Of a stretch of DNA of 7,496 nt, positions 5,961 through 7,496 are shown in pieces. Under the pieces are notes generated by a model. The model saw only the letters and a list, made by a program, of their open reading frames with translations. It was not told the origin of the DNA and ran no database searches. Origin of the DNA: Solobacterium sp. (GTDB lineage: Bacteria; Bacillota_I; Bacilli_A; Erysipelotrichales; Erysipelotrichaceae); the NCBI GenBank assembly GCA_017536845.1, contig JAFWCP010000351.1, positions 1 through 7,496 on the forward strand, given 5' to 3'. Every line of letters begins with the position of its first letter. Position 1 is the first letter of the stretch. Made by a program: the position numbers and the translations under genes.

Positions 5961-7496
5961 TTAACCGTATCCCCACTGCGGTTTGGAGCCGCTGCCGTCG
6001 GTCTCCAGATTCACCTGCTCGGTTTCCAGGTAGCCGCCGTAGATGTCAGTAATCAGGAAGTTGTAGAAATATTCACCCGCTTCCAGGTACGAAGAGACAA
6101 TGTACAGGTTGTCATCGACGATGTACGCCTGGCCGCGGTACAGCGATTCCTCATAGGTGATGCCGTTATGGGCATAGTACATCGGGATGATTTCATCCCC
6201 GCGCATGGGCGGCACAGTCACCCGCGGCGCCATGCCGTTTTCGTTGATGCCGCTGTACGTCCCGTCCACGATGACGGTGCCGTCATAGTACCAGCGCAGA
6301 TGCAGGAACGTCCTTTCCCCGTTCAGCCTGATGGGGGAAGCGTAATGGACGTAGTCAGCCTGCCTCTCCACCACATACATGGCCAGGTTCTGCCCGTCCG
6401 GCAATGACAGCCACTTGCCGTCAAAGCCGTCCTTGAAGATGCCGTCCCGCCAGGAACCATAGATCCGGCACGTCTCGCCCAATTCAATGAAGTCCCTTTC
6501 TTCGTGGTTGAGTTCATATACCTTTGCCTTGATGTCGGCCGCAAAGGTCCGGCCCATTTCATCCAGCTGGCAGTAATACAGCCCGTCCGGCCCCACCTGG
6601 GGCGGGATGGCAAAGGTGATATACGGGGAATGCCCTTCTTCCACCGGCTGGTCAAGATAGTTCCAGTAAGGGTTGCTGGTGGAACTGTATTCATACACGC
6701 CCTGGTTTTCATCATAATTGTAGGAACCCGGCTGTTCGAAGGAATTCAGTTCGCTGTTCTGCCACGTTTCGGCATTCTGGCCGTTTTCAATGTAGCTGTT
6801 GTAGTAGTCATAGGCCACCGAGCTGTAGATGCCGCCCTGGTTCTGGATGTCGATGAAGGTCAGATAATACGGGCTGACGCAGATTTCTGCGGCCGTGTTC
6901 ATGTATTCCGCACTGTAAACCTTGTACGGGTAGAACACCGAGATGCCGCAGGTATCGGTATGGTTGGTGCCCCTGACCTGGTAGATGACCATCTCATCCA
7001 GGGCCTTCAGGACATTGTCTGTCTCACGGCAGTACGGGGCTGCGGAAAGGATCAGCGCCCTGAGGTCCATCATGTTGGTATAGCCTTCTTCCTTGGAGTT
7101 GCCGCCGAAATTTTCGGCATTCTGGATTTCCCTGGAAATCAATGAGAAGGCATTGATATCCCGGGCTGCGTCCAGCATCTGCGAAGCAAAGATGTTGAAC
7201 GATTTCAGGAACCTGTCCACTTTGCTTAAGTCCGTTACGGCAAGGGTGGCAATGGCCAGGCTGCCGCTGCGGCCGGAATAAGAGGCAAGATAGCTGTCGC
7301 AGATGTATCTGCCCAGGGTATCCGCACTCATGTCAGGGTCATGGCCAAGGCTCTTGCCCATGGCCTCATAGTCCCAGCCCCGGGCCGGTTCGCTCTCCGC
7401 CGAAGCAATCATATAATCCGCATAGGAGGCCATGATGTTGGCTGCTTCGATGGTTGACATCAGGCAGGCATCAAAGCCGATAAAGGCAAACTTGTC
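5961..7496 (-). CDS. Clostripain-like cysteine peptidase (family C11), N-terminus outside the window
   Basis: The frame is open to the end of the window at 7496 and shows 511 residues. It begins in DKFAFIGFDACLMSTIEAA, which holds the C11 catalytic Cys (visible residue 11, codon 7464-7466). The ATG at 7458-7460 lies after this Cys and is not the start; the catalytic His and any signal peptide are beyond the window. The peptidase domain continues through YADYMIASAESEP and EPARGWDYE and ends near GISVFYPYK (about residues 184-192). The remaining 320 residues are Tyr-, Trp- and Asn-rich, beta-strand-like and without membrane helices, as in secreted clostripain relatives of gut bacteria, which cleave after Arg or Lys. 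It has its own terminator. It neighbours a peptide-maturation operon on the same strand, but a joint role is only a guess. Confidence 0.88.
   Translation of the reverse strand, partial: DKFAFIGFDACLMSTIEAANIMASYADYMIASAESEPARGWDYEAMGKSLGHDPDMSADTLGRYICDSYLASYSGRSGSLAIATLAVTDLSKVDRFLKSFNIFASQMLDAARDINAFSLISREIQNAENFGGNSKEEGYTNMMDLRALILSAAPYCRETDNVLKALDEMVIYQVRGTNHTDTCGISVFYPYKVYSAEYMNTAAEICVSPYYLTFIDIQNQGGIYSSVAYDYYNSYIENGQNAETWQNSELNSFEQPGSYNYDENQGVYEYSSTSNPYWNYLDQPVEEGHSPYITFAIPPQVGPDGLYYCQLDEMGRTFAADIKAKVYELNHEERDFIELGETCRIYGSWRDGIFKDGFDGKWLSLPDGQNLAMYVVERQADYVHYASPIRLNGERTFLHLRWYYDGTVIVDGTYSGINENGMAPRVTVPPMRGDEIIPMYYAHNGITYEESLYRGQAYIVDDNLYIVSSYLEAGEYFYNFLITDIYGGYLETEQVNLETDGSGSKPQWGYG

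Noticed and set aside
6504..7145. A 213-codon plus-strand frame opposite the C11 gene
   Set aside because: Composition is that of an antisense shadow, with no motif and no ribosome site; the minus strand codes for a clear C11 peptidase.
1..7496. CRISPR arrays, insertion sequences, tRNA or rRNA genes
   Set aside because: No regularly spaced repeats, transposase motifs, terminal inverted repeats or tRNA cloverleaf patterns were seen when reading both strands.

Overview
The window looks like the chromosome of a moderately G+C-rich gut bacterium of the phylum Bacillota (Clostridia or Erysipelotrichia type). The grounds are strong AGGAGG-type ribosome sites, sigma-A promoters with extended -10 elements, a clostripain-like C11 peptidase, a cinnamoyl/feruloyl-esterase-like hydrolase and a membrane-anchored GH3 enzyme. 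The lineage is inferred from protein style only; there is no marker gene.

Layout. Bases 2-580 (+) are the 3' end of a GH3 glycoside hydrolase whose catalytic barrel is followed directly by a C-terminal membrane anchor. Two back-to-back hairpin terminators (591-662) separate it from a convergent alpha/beta hydrolase (676-1424, -), whose own promoter lies in the 150-base gap upstream. From 5833 down to 1590 (-) runs a tight operon of five genes: HprK-like kinase, PqqD-like carrier protein, S24/S26 signal-peptidase-like protease, ABC exporter (permease plus ATPase) and a nucleotidyltransferase. Its promoter is at 5850-5877. A rho-independent terminator (5932-5953) separates the operon from the C11 peptidase upstream (5961-7496, -, N-terminus outside the window).

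How the genes may work together. A kinase, a PqqD/RRE protein, an ABC exporter and a nucleotidyltransferase are the accessory genes of kinase-bearing (paeninodin-type) lasso peptide clusters of Bacillota. Here the cyclase (asparagine-synthetase-like) and the transglutaminase-like B2 protease are absent, and an S26-type protease sits where a leader peptidase would be expected. I read the operon as a peptide-maturation and export module of unassigned chemistry. No convincing precursor is visible; the only candidate is a 20-residue ORF just upstream of the kinase.

The most striking primary observation is damage. Four separate point lesions interrupt otherwise well-conserved genes between 676 and 4856. 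They are a missing base in the hydrolase that removes its catalytic His, a missing base and an in-frame TAA in the ABC exporter, and an in-frame TAG at codon 7 of the S26 protease, upstream of its catalytic Ser. The kinase, PqqD, nucleotidyltransferase, GH3 and C11 frames are intact. This is either a recently decaying system or a set of sequencing/assembly errors; the sequence alone cannot tell which.
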